Assembly (NCBI GenBank): GCA_945871415.1
Contig: CAMBWG010000042.1
Coordinates: 1-10,752, forward strand
Direction of reading: 5' to 3'
Length of the DNA stretch: 10,752 bases
DNA from: an uncultured Desulfovibrio sp.
GTDB taxonomy: Bacteria; Desulfobacterota; Desulfovibrionia; Desulfovibrionales; Desulfovibrionaceae
Each line of letters opens with the position of its first letter. Position 1 is the first letter of the stretch. This document shows positions 1 to 7,198 of this stretch, piece by piece. The translations under genes were made by a program, and so were the position numbers. The notes beneath the pieces are model-generated. The model ran no database searches. It saw nothing but the letters and a program-made list of their open reading frames with translations, and was not told the origin of the DNA.

Positions 1-31
1 TTCTTAACTCCCACGGAAGGACTTTATTTCC

Positions 32-1588
32 ATGAAACGTATCATGACGCTCGCCCTGGCTGCCGCCATGGTGTTTGGTGCGGCGACCGGCGCTTCCGCC
101 ATCGACTTCAAAGCTTCCGGCCAGTGGCTGTTCGGCGTGGCCGCCGGTGAAGGCAACCTCGTCAACAAGACGGGCGGTCACCATGACGATACCAACGATA
201 TTTTCTTTGCCGGGCAGCGTCTGCGTACCCAGATTGATGCCGTAGCCTCCGAAGCCCTTTCCGGCACCGTCTATTTTGAAATCGGCGATCAGACCTGGGG
301 TAATGGCGCCAGCGGCGCCGCCATGGGTGCCGACGGCACCGTTGTGGAAGTGAAGCGCGCCTACCTCGACTGGGTTGTGCCCAATACCGATCTGAAGATC
401 CGCATGGGTATCCAGGGCCTGAGCCTGCCCAACGTGGCCGGCGGCAGCGCCATTGCCGATACCGACGCGGCCGGCATCACCGCCAGCTATCAGTTCAACG
501 ACAACGTGGGCCTCACCGTGCTGTGGTCCCGCCCCGTCAATGACAACTTCGGCGGTAAGGACGAATTCGGTCGCAACGCGAACTATCTCGACAATATCGA
601 TCTCTTTGCCGTGTCCCTGCCTCTGACCTTCGAAGGCGTGTCCGCCACGCCCTGGGTCATGTACGGCATGATGGGCAAGAACGCTCTTACCACCGGATGG
701 TCCAGGAACAGCAATGGCGACATCGAGTGGAACCATCTGTCCACCAAGGACGGTTCCGTGGTCGATACGCTGACCAGCCGCTTCGCGGGCATGAATGTTG
801 TCGATGGTCTGGAGCCCCAGACCTCCAAGACCTACGGCGCCCTGTTCTGGGCCGGTCTGCCCATCAAGGTGACGGCCTTCGATCCTCTGAACATCGAACT
901 CGACATCAACTACGGTTATGCCGAAAAGATGGGGCGTTACTCGGTCAGCAAGCGCAACTCCACCACCGACATCGTCCGTGCCTCCACCAAGCGTGAAGGC
1001 TGGCTCGCCAAGGCCCTTGTCGAATACAAGATGGACTGGGGCACGCCCGGTATCTTCGGCTGGTATGCTTCCGGCGATGACGGCAACGTCAAGAACGGCT
1101 CCGAGCGCATGCCTTCCCTGTCGCCCTGCCCCACCTTCACCAGCATGATGGGCGCCGCCGGCATCGACTGGAACCCCACCTGGACCCTGTACGAACGCAG
1201 CAACAGCTATGACGGAACCTGGGGCCTCGGTCTGCGCCTTGCCGACATGAGCTTTGTGGACGATCTGAAGCACACCTTCATCGTTGCCTATCGCGGCGGT
1301 ACCAACAGCCCGAGCATGGTCAAGTACATGGCCAGCGCCGTGTCCTGGAATGACAGCACCCTGACCGGCAATTCCGTGGAAGGTCCTTACCTGACCACCA
1401 ACGACGGTCTGCTGGAATTCAACCTGCTCAACTCCTGGCAGATCTATGAAAACCTGCAGATGCACCTTGATCTGGCCTATGTCGTGAACATGATCGACAA
1501 GGATACCTGGGAGCGCTCGTTCATGGACGATCGCTTCACCAAACAGGACACTTGGAAGGCTCAGCTCACCTTCGCCTACAGCTTCTAG
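32..1588 (+). CDS. Outer membrane homotrimeric porin (Desulfovibrio type)
   Basis: Predicted to form a water-filled beta-barrel channel in the outer membrane for passive entry of small solutes. The 518-residue product starts with a typical Sec signal peptide: charged MKR, a hydrophobic run rich in Ala, and cleavage expected after ASA at residue 23. The rest has alternating polar and hydrophobic strands rich in Gly, Trp, Tyr and Asn. It ends in ...TFAYSF; a terminal Phe is the usual recognition signal for barrel assembly. The length and the opening after the signal (IDFKASGQW) match the abundant porin family of Desulfovibrio, which usually has several paralogues per genome. The start is supported by GGAAGGA at 15-21, 10 nt upstream. 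The promoter lies outside the window. The gene stands alone and ends at a strong terminator. Substrate specificity cannot be read from the sequence. Confidence 0.92.
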   Translation: MKRIMTLALAAAMVFGAATGASAIDFKASGQWLFGVAAGEGNLVNKTGGHHDDTNDIFFAGQRLRTQIDAVASEALSGTVYFEIGDQTWGNGASGAAMGADGTVVEVKRAYLDWVVPNTDLKIRMGIQGLSLPNVAGGSAIADTDAAGITASYQFNDNVGLTVLWSRPVNDNFGGKDEFGRNANYLDNIDLFAVSLPLTFEGVSATPWVMYGMMGKNALTTGWSRNSNGDIEWNHLSTKDGSVVDTLTSRFAGMNVVDGLEPQTSKTYGALFWAGLPIKVTAFDPLNIELDINYGYAEKMGRYSVSKRNSTTDIVRASTKREGWLAKALVEYKMDWGTPGIFGWYASGDDGNVKNGSERMPSLSPCPTFTSMMGAAGIDWNPTWTLYERSNSYDGTWGLGLRLADMSFVDDLKHTFIVAYRGGTNSPSMVKYMASAVSWNDSTLTGNSVEGPYLTTNDGLLEFNLLNSWQIYENLQMHLDLAYVVNMIDKDTWERSFMDDRFTKQDTWKAQLTFAYSF

Positions 1589-1629
1589 TCCAAAAGGGGC
1601 GCGGCTTTTCCCGCCCCTCCGACGAATAC

Positions 1630-1665
1630 AAGGACGCCGCCCCTCATGGGACGGCGTCCTTTTTT
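1630..1665 (+). terminator. Rho-independent terminator of the porin gene
   Basis: A perfect 10-bp stem, AAGGACGCCG at 1630-1639 with CGGCGTCCTT at 1652-1661, has a loop that can pair further (CCC/GGG) and runs into a T tract to 1665. A smaller hairpin, AGGGGCG/CGCCCCT at 1595-1618, precedes it right after the stop codon. It ends the porin transcript. Confidence 0.9.
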
Positions 1666-1682
1666 ATATGCATCAAGAAAAC

Positions 1683-1768
1683 CAGAGCGTTTCAACCTTG
1701 AAAAAGACGAAATGCGAAACGACAGGCCGTACGCTTTGAAGCGCACAGCGTTTCAAAAAAATACTCCA
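1683..1768 (+). repeat. Dispersed structured repeat, copy 1 (internally deleted, 86 bp)
   Basis: This is a shortened copy of the repeat seen in full at 4555-4701 and 8796-8942. It keeps the left end (AGAGCGTTTCA), the motif ACGACAGGCCGTA and the right-hand hairpin TTTGAAGCGC/GCGTTTCAAA (1735-1744 with 1748-1757, one G-U pair). The two central hairpins are missing. The sequence at the junction, GAAATGCGAAACGACAGG, differs by one base from what a deletion between the two CGCGA direct repeats of a full copy would give. It lies between the convergent porin gene and the gene at 1775-2719, ending 6 nt from the latter's stop. Its hairpins may affect termination or decay of that transcript. Confidence 0.85.
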
Positions 1769-1774
1769 GACGCA

Positions 1775-2719
1775 TCAGGAGCGGGAAGCGCTCAGACCTT
1801 CCGCCATTTCCCGCACAAGGCGGTAGAGGCGTTTGGAACCCTTGCGATCGAGCGGCAGCCATTGCAGCTTCATGTCTTCATCCAGCTTCAGGCTGCGTTC
1901 GAATTTCAACTGCATGAGCGCGCCGCTATCCATTCTGTTGACTGCGGTCTTCCGGGCCTGAAAAATAAAAATATTCTGGCGATTGCCGAAATGCGGAATG
2001 AAAAGTACAAGAAAATTCTCAAAACTTCGCGCCCACTGGGCAGCCATACCGGGAGACAGGAGGAAGGTTGCGCCGGTGGGGGACATGGTATGCAGGCGCG
2101 GCGTATCCCTGTCAGCTTCCGCAGCCTGCCGCAGCAGGGCCCGCAGCGCCTGAAGTGTGCGCGGCAGTGAATTCACCAGCACAAGACGTGAGGTGGAAGG
2201 ACAGGAACAGTCAATCAGGGCGGGGGGATCGATGACGGGACGCACACTCGGGCGACGCAACAGGCCCACAATCAGCCGGAGACCGTCTGATCGCCGCTGC
2301 AGCTCGCGAATCGTCGCCGTGCCCGACACTTCCAGACGGGCATCCTCTTCCTGAATAGTGAAGGTATATGAACAGAAGTCTGAAGCCAGCAGCAATTCCG
2401 GCGGCGCATCCAGAAGCTGCAATGTCAGCGGATCATTGCGCAGGACCTGCGCGCTCAGCAGTTGTTCCTCCTGTCCGGCGGCGTCCTCCGTACGGCAGGA
2501 AAGACAGATAGGCAACTTTTGCTCACGGGCCGCGCGAAAGACGTCATGGCGGCGGGAACGCCAGAGGTTGACGCGCCCTTCCCCCTCCCCGGCTTCGGAT
2601 CCATCGTCTCCCAAGGTCATGAGACGCATGATTTCCGAAATCTGCTCCTTGAGTTCCGAAACATGGTTACGCCAGAGCGTCACCTTGTCGTTTCCCAAAA
2701 TAAAATGATGCGCTTTCAT
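1775..2719 (-). CDS. Conserved-looking protein of unknown function (314 aa)
   Basis: I do not recognise this protein with confidence. It has no signal peptide and no membrane span, so it is probably cytoplasmic. Residues about 11-35 could form an amphipathic or coiled-coil helix. The middle (about 60-160) and the C-terminal part (about 205-300) are rich in short beta-like stretches. A small segment, SPTGATFLLSPG, followed by strands and a basic helix near the C-terminus, faintly recalls the layout of two-domain PilZ/YcgR-like proteins. I see no clear RxxxR or (D/N)xSxxG c-di-GMP signature, so that idea is weak. The ATG at 2719 has no good Shine-Dalgarno site; an in-frame Met at residue 31 is an alternative start. 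It lies 42 nt downstream of the gamma-glutamyltransferase gene on the same strand, so co-transcription is likely. Codon use looks ordinary for the window. Confidence 0.6.
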   Translation of the reverse strand: MKAHHFILGNDKVTLWRNHVSELKEQISEIMRLMTLGDDGSEAGEGEGRVNLWRSRRHDVFRAAREQKLPICLSCRTEDAAGQEEQLLSAQVLRNDPLTLQLLDAPPELLLASDFCSYTFTIQEEDARLEVSGTATIRELQRRSDGLRLIVGLLRRPSVRPVIDPPALIDCSCPSTSRLVLVNSLPRTLQALRALLRQAAEADRDTPRLHTMSPTGATFLLSPGMAAQWARSFENFLVLFIPHFGNRQNIFIFQARKTAVNRMDSGALMQLKFERSLKLDEDMKLQWLPLDRKGSKRLYRLVREMAEGLSASRS

Positions 2720-2761
2720 GTGGCAGGCCCGGAAAGGAAGAAAAGAGGTTTGTCAATAAAA

Positions 2762-4417
2762 TTACCAGCCTGCGGCAATGCCGTCGCCTCGCGGATCCGC
2801 CGCACCCCAGAGGAACGTCGTTTCAGGATGCCGCCAGATGGCTCCCGCATGGCCCATGACATCGTTGAAAGCCGTCGTCACGGCCACATCATGCCCGCGA
2901 CGGCGCAGCTCCTCGACAACGGATGCCTCAATGCGGGATTCCAGGCGAATATTGTTGACGGCCTCACCCCAGGACCGCCCATAAAGCCAGCGGGGAGCAC
3001 AGACGGCCTCCTGCGGCATCATACCAAAATCCATGATGCGCGTCACCAGCGCGGCCTGCGTCTGCGGCTGCCCTTCGCCGCCCATGGTGCCGTAAATCAG
3101 ACGCGGCGCATCCCCGTCGAGCAACATGGGGGGATTCAATGTGTGAAAGGGGCGTTTGCCCGGAGCCAGACAGTTGGGGCTGCCCGGGTCCAGAGAAAAG
3201 AAACAGCCGCGATTCTGCAGCAGGACGCCGGTATCACCGGCGACGATGCCGGAACCAAAGTCATGGTAGACGCTCTGAATCATGGAAACTGCCGTTCCCT
3301 GCGCATCCACGACGCCAAGCCAGATAGTATCGCCGTGCGGGTCAAGAGGCGTCACCGCGGCGGCCGCCCGGCGCATGTCGATACGCGCCGCCTGCGCCGC
3401 GGCGTGGTTCGGAGACAGCAGTTCCGCCAGCGGAATGTCCGTAAATTCCGGATCGCCCAGATACCGATCGCGATCGGCAAAGGCCAGCTTCGTAGCCTCG
3501 ATAATCACGTGATAATAATCGGCCGTGCCTTCTCCCAGCGCGCGCACGTCAATCTGCGACAAAATGCCCAGCAGCGCCAGAGATGCCAGCCCCTGACTGT
3601 TGGGGGGACAGTTCAGCACCGAAAAGCCCCGGTAATTCACCCGCAGCGGTTCCTGCCAGTCGGCATGATGCGCGGCAAAGTCCTCTTCCGTCAGCAGGCC
3701 GCCGCCTGTCCGCATGTCGGCAGCGATGCGGGCGGCGATATCGCCTTCATAAAAGGCCCGCCAGCCCTCGCCAGCCAGCCTGCGCAACGTTGTCGCCAGT
3801 TCCGGCTGACGCAGATTCCGGCCTATGGCGCAGATATCCCCCTCCGCCGTGCAGAAGACCCTGCGGAAACCGGCAAAACGCTGCAGATTACGGCTCTCCC
3901 CGGCATCCGTGCGCGTGTCCTCCCGCAGCCATTGCGCCAGCGAAGATGCCAGGGGAACGCCCTCTTCCGCATAGGCAATGGCATCTTCCAGCAAATCAGC
4001 CCATGAAAGACGCGTTCCCAGCACGTCGCGGCTGTAGGCATAGGCCTCCCCCCAGCCGGACACCATGCCGGGAACCGTAATGGCAGACAGCCAGCCCCGC
4101 GTGGGAATACCCCCCAGAGCCGCAAATTTTTCTCTGTTCACAGCCCGCGCCGCCCGGCCGCTGGCATTGAGCGCCCGGCTTTCCCCGCGCGCCGTATCGT
4201 GCACAAGCCAGAAGGCGTCGCCCCCCAGCCCGCACATCTGCGGATAGACCACGGACAGCACGGCCCCGGCGGCAATGGCGGCATCCACGGCCGTACCGCC
4301 CCTGCGCAAAATGGCCAGACCGCTCTGGGACGCCAGATAATGCGGCGTGGTAATCATGCCGTGCCCCGCGACAGGATTGGTCCGCCGCGCGATGGTCTCG
4401 TGCTCGGAAACGTTCAT
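2762..4417 (-). CDS. ggt: Gamma-glutamyltransferase family protein, cytoplasmic YwrD-like type
   Basis: An Ntn-hydrolase that should transfer or hydrolyse gamma-glutamyl groups, as in glutathione or gamma-glutamyl peptides. The 551-residue proenzyme has the N-terminal GGTAVDAAIAA motif (residues 40-50), followed by CGLGGDAFW (62-70). The autocleavage site is expected before T364 in GDTIWLGVVD, giving a large and a small subunit. FGSGIV (387-392) and GTMGGEGQPQTQ (443-454) match the oxyanion-loop region of the family, and DPRGDGIAAGW closes the protein. No signal peptide is visible, whereas classical bacterial GGT is periplasmic; this fits the YwrD-like branch, and the donor substrate is therefore uncertain. 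The start is supported by GGGAG at 4423-4427, 5 nt upstream. It is probably the first gene of an operon with the unknown protein at 1775-2719. Confidence 0.88.
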   Translation of the reverse strand: MNVSEHETIARRTNPVAGHGMITTPHYLASQSGLAILRRGGTAVDAAIAAGAVLSVVYPQMCGLGGDAFWLVHDTARGESRALNASGRAARAVNREKFAALGGIPTRGWLSAITVPGMVSGWGEAYAYSRDVLGTRLSWADLLEDAIAYAEEGVPLASSLAQWLREDTRTDAGESRNLQRFAGFRRVFCTAEGDICAIGRNLRQPELATTLRRLAGEGWRAFYEGDIAARIAADMRTGGGLLTEEDFAAHHADWQEPLRVNYRGFSVLNCPPNSQGLASLALLGILSQIDVRALGEGTADYYHVIIEATKLAFADRDRYLGDPEFTDIPLAELLSPNHAAAQAARIDMRRAAAAVTPLDPHGDTIWLGVVDAQGTAVSMIQSVYHDFGSGIVAGDTGVLLQNRGCFFSLDPGSPNCLAPGKRPFHTLNPPMLLDGDAPRLIYGTMGGEGQPQTQAALVTRIMDFGMMPQEAVCAPRWLYGRSWGEAVNNIRLESRIEASVVEELRRRGHDVAVTTAFNDVMGHAGAIWRHPETTFLWGAADPRGDGIAAGW

Positions 4418-4516
4418 GGCAACTCCCGTCAGTAATGACAGTATGCTGGAAAAGCTCCCTTCTGACAGAGGGGCCCCGCTCAGGCCGGAAAGGGAAAGGC
4501 AATCTTTGCGGAACTG

Positions 4517-4549
4517 CCGCAGTCCGTCCTGGCGCAGGACGGACTGCGG
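4517..4549 (-). promoter_or_regulatory. Perfect 15-bp hairpin in the ggt upstream region
   Basis: CCGCAGTCCGTCCTG at 4517-4531 is the exact reverse complement of 4535-4549, with a 3-nt GCG loop. It lies 100 nt upstream of the ggt start codon and next to repeat copy 2. Neither strand has a T run directly after the stem, so it is not a standard intrinsic terminator. It could be a factor-independent pause site, a leader structure for ggt, or a palindromic binding site. The remaining bases at 4418-4516 show no convincing promoter. Confidence 0.6.
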
Positions 4550-4554
4550 AGCAT

Positions 4555-4701
4555 TAGAGCTTTTTCAGTTTGAAACGCTGAGCGTTTCAAAGCATACGGC
4601 CTGTCGTTTCGCGGAAAAAAAGCTGTTTTTCCGCTCACTTTGGGCCGGGCGGCGCCGTGCCGCCGCCTCGCGTTTCACCTTTTCGAAGGTGAAGCGATCC
4701 C
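4555..4701 (-). repeat. Dispersed structured repeat, copy 2 (full length, inverted)
   Basis: A full 147-bp copy that aligns on the minus strand with 8796-8942 along its whole length. In plus coordinates its hairpins are TTTGAAACGC/GCGTTTCAAA (4569-4578 with 4582-4591), GCGGAAAAA/TTTTTCCGC (4611-4619 with 4626-4634), GGCGGCG/CGCCGCC (4648-4654 with 4661-4667), and a CACCTT/AAGGTG stem with a TTCG loop near 4677-4691. One end reads TAGAGCTTTTTCA; the other is diverged from TAGAGCGTTTCA, so the terminal inverted repeats are imperfect. It begins 7 nt after the stop codon of the zinc-ribbon gene, on that gene's strand. No protein is encoded. Confidence 0.9.
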
Positions 4702-4708
4702 TTCCTGA

Positions 4709-4951
4709 TTACAGAAAGTCGGGATCGACAGCGGCGCGTCCGTTGGCAAGCATGATGCGCACATAGTGGAGGCTCCGCTCATCAATGGGAACAATGGGAA
4801 AGGACTGACCGCAGGCGTCACAGCTGGCAAGCTGGGGCGTCACGGGATTGACCTGGGGCACATGCCTGCCGCAATGCGGACAGGGATAGAAAAAAAGAAT
4901 TTCCATCCCTTCGGGATGTACCGGAGTCTGAGGTTTCTGCGATGTTTTCAT
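4709..4951 (-). CDS. Small zinc-ribbon protein of unknown function (80 aa)
   Basis: The 80-residue product has two Cys pairs, CPHCG at C24/C27 and CDACG at C44/C47, spaced 16 residues apart. This is the classic four-Cys zinc ribbon, so it most likely binds one Zn(II). The N-terminal 15 residues are polar and probably flexible. The C-terminal part (IDERSLHYVRIMLANGRAAV) looks helical and could contact a partner protein or nucleic acid. No membrane span or signal peptide is present. The start is well supported by AAGGA at 4958-4962, 6 nt upstream. It lies 168 nt downstream of gpmI on the same strand, with a weak terminator-like hairpin between, so it is probably transcribed separately or by read-through. 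The family is not one I can name; the assignment as a real gene rests on the ribosome binding site and the Cys pattern. Confidence 0.75.
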   Translation of the reverse strand: MKTSQKPQTPVHPEGMEILFFYPCPHCGRHVPQVNPVTPQLASCDACGQSFPIVPIDERSLHYVRIMLANGRAAVDPDFL

Positions 4952-5056
4952 AAAAAATCCTTACACAGGGAAGATCGCTCCCGCATCGCCATAACCGGCA
5001 ACCGGCCGCAACGCGCCTTCTCCCGGAAAAAGCGTATCGGGGGGCGCTTGAAGGGG

Positions 5057-5085
5057 AAAAAGCCCTGCCGTATGAACGGAAGGCT
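5057..5085 (-). terminator. Possible weak terminator of the rsfS-gpmI operon
   Basis: Read on the minus strand, AGCC at 5085-5082 pairs with GGCT at 5064-5061 and CCGT at 5079-5076 pairs with ACGG at 5071-5068. The two short stems are separated by an internal loop and followed by a T run (A run at 5057-5061 on the plus strand). The stem is short, so termination may be partial. Nothing else recognisable lies in 4963-5119. Confidence 0.35.
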
Positions 5086-5119
5086 CCTCCCCTCGACCGC
5101 AAAAACAGAAAGGCCGGTA

Positions 5120-6646
5120 TCAGGCGTCCAGCAGGCTGCGGCCGTCCATGGCCTCGGGCTGCGGCAGCTTCCAGAGATCCAGCAGCGTGGGAGCCACATC
5201 GGCAAGTTTGCCGTCATGCAGACGGCGCGGCGTACCGTCGCCTTCGAGCAGAAGGCAGGGCACGGGGTTGGTGGTATGCGCGGTAAAGGGCGCGCCGTCC
5301 GGACCGCGCATGGTTTCACAGTTACCGTGATCGGCAATAAGCAGCATTCGCCCCTTGCGGGCACGGACGGCTTCGGCCATGCGCCCCACGCACTCGTCAA
5401 CGGTTTCGCAGGCGGAAATCGCCGCCTCGAGGATGCCGGTATGTCCCACCATATCGCCGTTGGCGAGGTTGCAGACAATCAGATCATGCTTCCCTGTGGC
5501 CCAGTCGGCCAGAAAGGCCTCGGTAATCTCACGGGCGCTCATGGCCGGAGCCTTGTCGTACGTCGGCACATCGCGGCGCGAATTGATGAGCAGGCGATCT
5601 TCGCCGGGGAAAGGTTCTTCCACGCCGCCGTTGAAGAAATAGGTGACGTGCGCATACTTTTCCGTCTCGGCAAGCCGCAACTGATGATATCCGAGCCGGG
5701 AAAGACATTCTCCCAGCCCGTCACGGACGGATTGCCTGGGGAAGGCCACGGGCAAGGGCAGTTCCGCATCATAGGCCGTCATGGACGCCAGCGCGGCAAG
5801 CTCCGGCCGACGGCCGCGCTCAAAGCCGTCAAAGGACGCGTCGCAGAAGGCATGGGCCAGCTGCCGCATGCGATCCGCGCGGAAGTTGAAAAAGAAGAGC
5901 GCATCGCCGTCCGCCAGGGGAGCGGCCCCGGATATGACGGCGGGTTTCACGAATTCATCCGTTATGCCCGCGGCATAGGAGGCCCGCAAGGCTTCGGCGG
6001 CATCGGCGTACCGCGCGCCCTTGCCGTGAACGAGCAGATTCCAGGCTTCAGCCACGCGATCCCAGCGCTTGTCACGGTCCATGGCATAGTACCGGCCCAC
6101 CAGCGTGGCTATGGCGGCATTTTGCAGAGGAGCAAGCGCCTGTTGCAGGGCCGTCACAAAACCAATGCCGCTTTCCGGGGCGGTATCGCGCCCGTCCATG
6201 AAGCAGTGCACGCGCACGGGCACGCCGGCACGGGAGGCGGCGACGCACAATGCCTCAAGGTGCCGGATATGACTGTGCACGCCCCCATCAGAGAGCAGTC
6301 CGGCGAAATGCAGCGTCCCGCCGGAAGCGCGCACGGCCTCAACAAGCCGGACGAAGACGGCATTTTCAGCCAGCGAGCCGTCTTCCACCGCCATGTCTAT
6401 GCGCGTCATATCCTGATAGACGATGCGCCCTGCGCCGATATTGAGATGCCCGACTTCGGAATTGCCCATATAACCGTCAGGCAGGCCGACGGCACGCCCC
6501 GAGGCATTCAGCCTCGCATGGGGGCAGCCGGCAAAAAGGGCGTCCAGATGCGGCGTGCGGGCCACGGAAGGCGCATTGTAAGGACCGGCCGGAGCGACGC
6601 CCCAGCCGTCGAGAATAAGCAGCAGCGTCGGCACAAGGGCATTCAT
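5120..6646 (-). CDS. gpmI: 2,3-bisphosphoglycerate-independent phosphoglycerate mutase
   Basis: Interconverts 3-phosphoglycerate and 2-phosphoglycerate in glycolysis and gluconeogenesis through a phosphoserine intermediate, using two Mn(II) ions. The 508 residues match the family's usual length of about 510. The alkaline-phosphatase-like metal site is visible at both ends: LLILDGWG (D13), the catalytic Ser in GNSEVGHLNIGAGR (S63), and the C-terminal NLANGDMVGHTG (393-404) and ADHGNCE (438-444). Phosphoglycerate-binding segments HSHIRH (124-129), GRDTAPESG (152-160), GRYYAMDRDKRWDR (184-197) and FNFRADRMRQL (253-263) are all intact. The Ser-bearing loop shows this is the cofactor-independent enzyme, not GpmA. 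The start is set by GGAAGGA at 6655-6661, which overlaps the last codons of rsfS; only 5 nt separate the two genes, so translation is probably coupled. Confidence 0.97.
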   Translation of the reverse strand: MNALVPTLLLILDGWGVAPAGPYNAPSVARTPHLDALFAGCPHARLNASGRAVGLPDGYMGNSEVGHLNIGAGRIVYQDMTRIDMAVEDGSLAENAVFVRLVEAVRASGGTLHFAGLLSDGGVHSHIRHLEALCVAASRAGVPVRVHCFMDGRDTAPESGIGFVTALQQALAPLQNAAIATLVGRYYAMDRDKRWDRVAEAWNLLVHGKGARYADAAEALRASYAAGITDEFVKPAVISGAAPLADGDALFFFNFRADRMRQLAHAFCDASFDGFERGRRPELAALASMTAYDAELPLPVAFPRQSVRDGLGECLSRLGYHQLRLAETEKYAHVTYFFNGGVEEPFPGEDRLLINSRRDVPTYDKAPAMSAREITEAFLADWATGKHDLIVCNLANGDMVGHTGILEAAISACETVDECVGRMAEAVRARKGRMLLIADHGNCETMRGPDGAPFTAHTTNPVPCLLLEGDGTPRRLHDGKLADVAPTLLDLWKLPQPEAMDGRSLLDA

Positions 6647-6651
6647 GCGGC

Positions 6652-7044
6652 CTATCCTTCCCCGCGGGGTGCGCGCGCAGAGGCGACCGCGCCCCAGAGG
6701 TTTTCAAGTTTGTACAGTTCACGGGTGGAGGACTGAAAAATGTTGATCACAACATCGTTGCAGTCCACCAGAATCCACTGCCCGGAGGTGTAGCCTTCCA
6801 TGCGCAGATATTCGAGATTCTGCTCGCGGCAGTAGAGGCCGATGCCGTCGGCAAGACTCTGGGCGTGCCGGACGGAAGTCGCCGTCGCCACAATCATGCC
6901 CTCGGCAAAGGCGCCCGAGCCCGCCAGGTCGATAACGGTCACATCAAGGGCCTTGTGTTCTTCCAGCCAGTCACGGATGCCCGCGAGCTTTTCAGCCGTG
7001 GGCAGCGTGGAAAATTGCTTGGGTTTTTCAGTAAGATTTTGCAT
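6652..7044 (-). CDS. rsfS: Ribosomal silencing factor RsfS (YbeB/Iojap family)
   Basis: Binds protein uL14 of the large ribosomal subunit and blocks joining with the small subunit, lowering translation when nutrients are short. The 130-residue product carries the family pattern: ALDVTVIDLAG (about 33-43), the MIVATATSVRHAQSLAD segment (about 50-66), RMEGYTSGQWILVDCNDVVINIF (about 81-103) and the closing YKLENLWG (about 111-118). The length is slightly above the usual 105-120, owing to a short N-terminal extension and an Ala/Arg-rich tail. The only possible start in this frame is the ATG at 7044, because an in-frame TAG lies 9 nt upstream; its AGGAGG sits only 1 nt from the ATG, which is unusually close. 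It is first in a two-gene operon with gpmI. The promoter should lie in 7045-7213 but is not obvious. Confidence 0.94.
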   Translation of the reverse strand: MQNLTEKPKQFSTLPTAEKLAGIRDWLEEHKALDVTVIDLAGSGAFAEGMIVATATSVRHAQSLADGIGLYCREQNLEYLRMEGYTSGQWILVDCNDVVINIFQSSTRELYKLENLWGAVASARAPRGEG

Positions 7045-7045
7045 T

Positions 7046-7051
7046 CCTCCT
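7046..7051 (-). promoter_or_regulatory. Unusually close ribosome binding site of rsfS
   Basis: A perfect AGGAGG (minus strand) is separated from the ATG by a single A, against a usual gap of 5-9 nt. An in-frame stop directly upstream and the lack of another ATG, GTG or TTG in the next dozen codons make a different start unlikely. Such spacing normally lowers initiation and may keep RsfS synthesis low. Confidence 0.6.
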
Positions 7052-7081
7052 GTCTACAGTAAAGCGTCGGCAAGGGCAATG

Positions 7082-7120
7082 GGCGGACGGCGCGGCAGGC
7101 GGGGAAATGAGCCGTCCGCC
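7082..7120. promoter_or_regulatory. Inverted repeat in the rsfS-paaK divergent region
   Basis: GGCGGACGGC at 7082-7091 and GCCGTCCGCC at 7111-7120 are perfect 10-bp arms separated by 19 nt. They lie in the only intergenic space (7045-7213) that can hold promoters for both rsfS and paaK. Neither arm is followed by a T run, so it is not a terminator. It could be a dimeric regulator's site or a leader hairpin for rsfS. No convincing -35/-10 pair was found; TTGACC near 7134 lacks a good partner. Confidence 0.4.
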
Positions 7121-7198
7121 GCGGCGTCTCCCCTTGACCGGCAGGCCTATTTGGGGCATGCCAGTAGACACGTGATCCGCAAGGCGCGAATGAGATCC

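Noticed and set aside
1646..2170. A 174-codon plus-strand frame whose product contains NDRPYALKRTAFQ
   Set aside because: The similar peptide NDRPYGLKRNAFQ in the frame at 8811-9212 comes only from translating two copies of the hairpin repeat. The shared peptide is a repeat artefact, not a protein family.
2751..2756. TTGACA on the minus strand between ggt and the downstream gene, a perfect -35 hexamer
   Set aside because: At 16-18 nt spacing the sequence is CG-rich with no -10-like element, so it does not support a separate promoter.
2462..4006. A 514-codon open frame on the plus strand
   Set aside because: Antisense to ggt and the gene at 1775-2719. No recognisable domain or ribosome site, and the opposite strand carries full GGT signatures.
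4766..6736. A 656-codon open frame on the plus strand
   Set aside because: It is antisense to gpmI and the zinc-ribbon gene, which have clear motifs and ribosome sites. The protein is low-complexity, rich in Gly, Arg and His, as expected from the reverse frame of GC-rich coding DNA.
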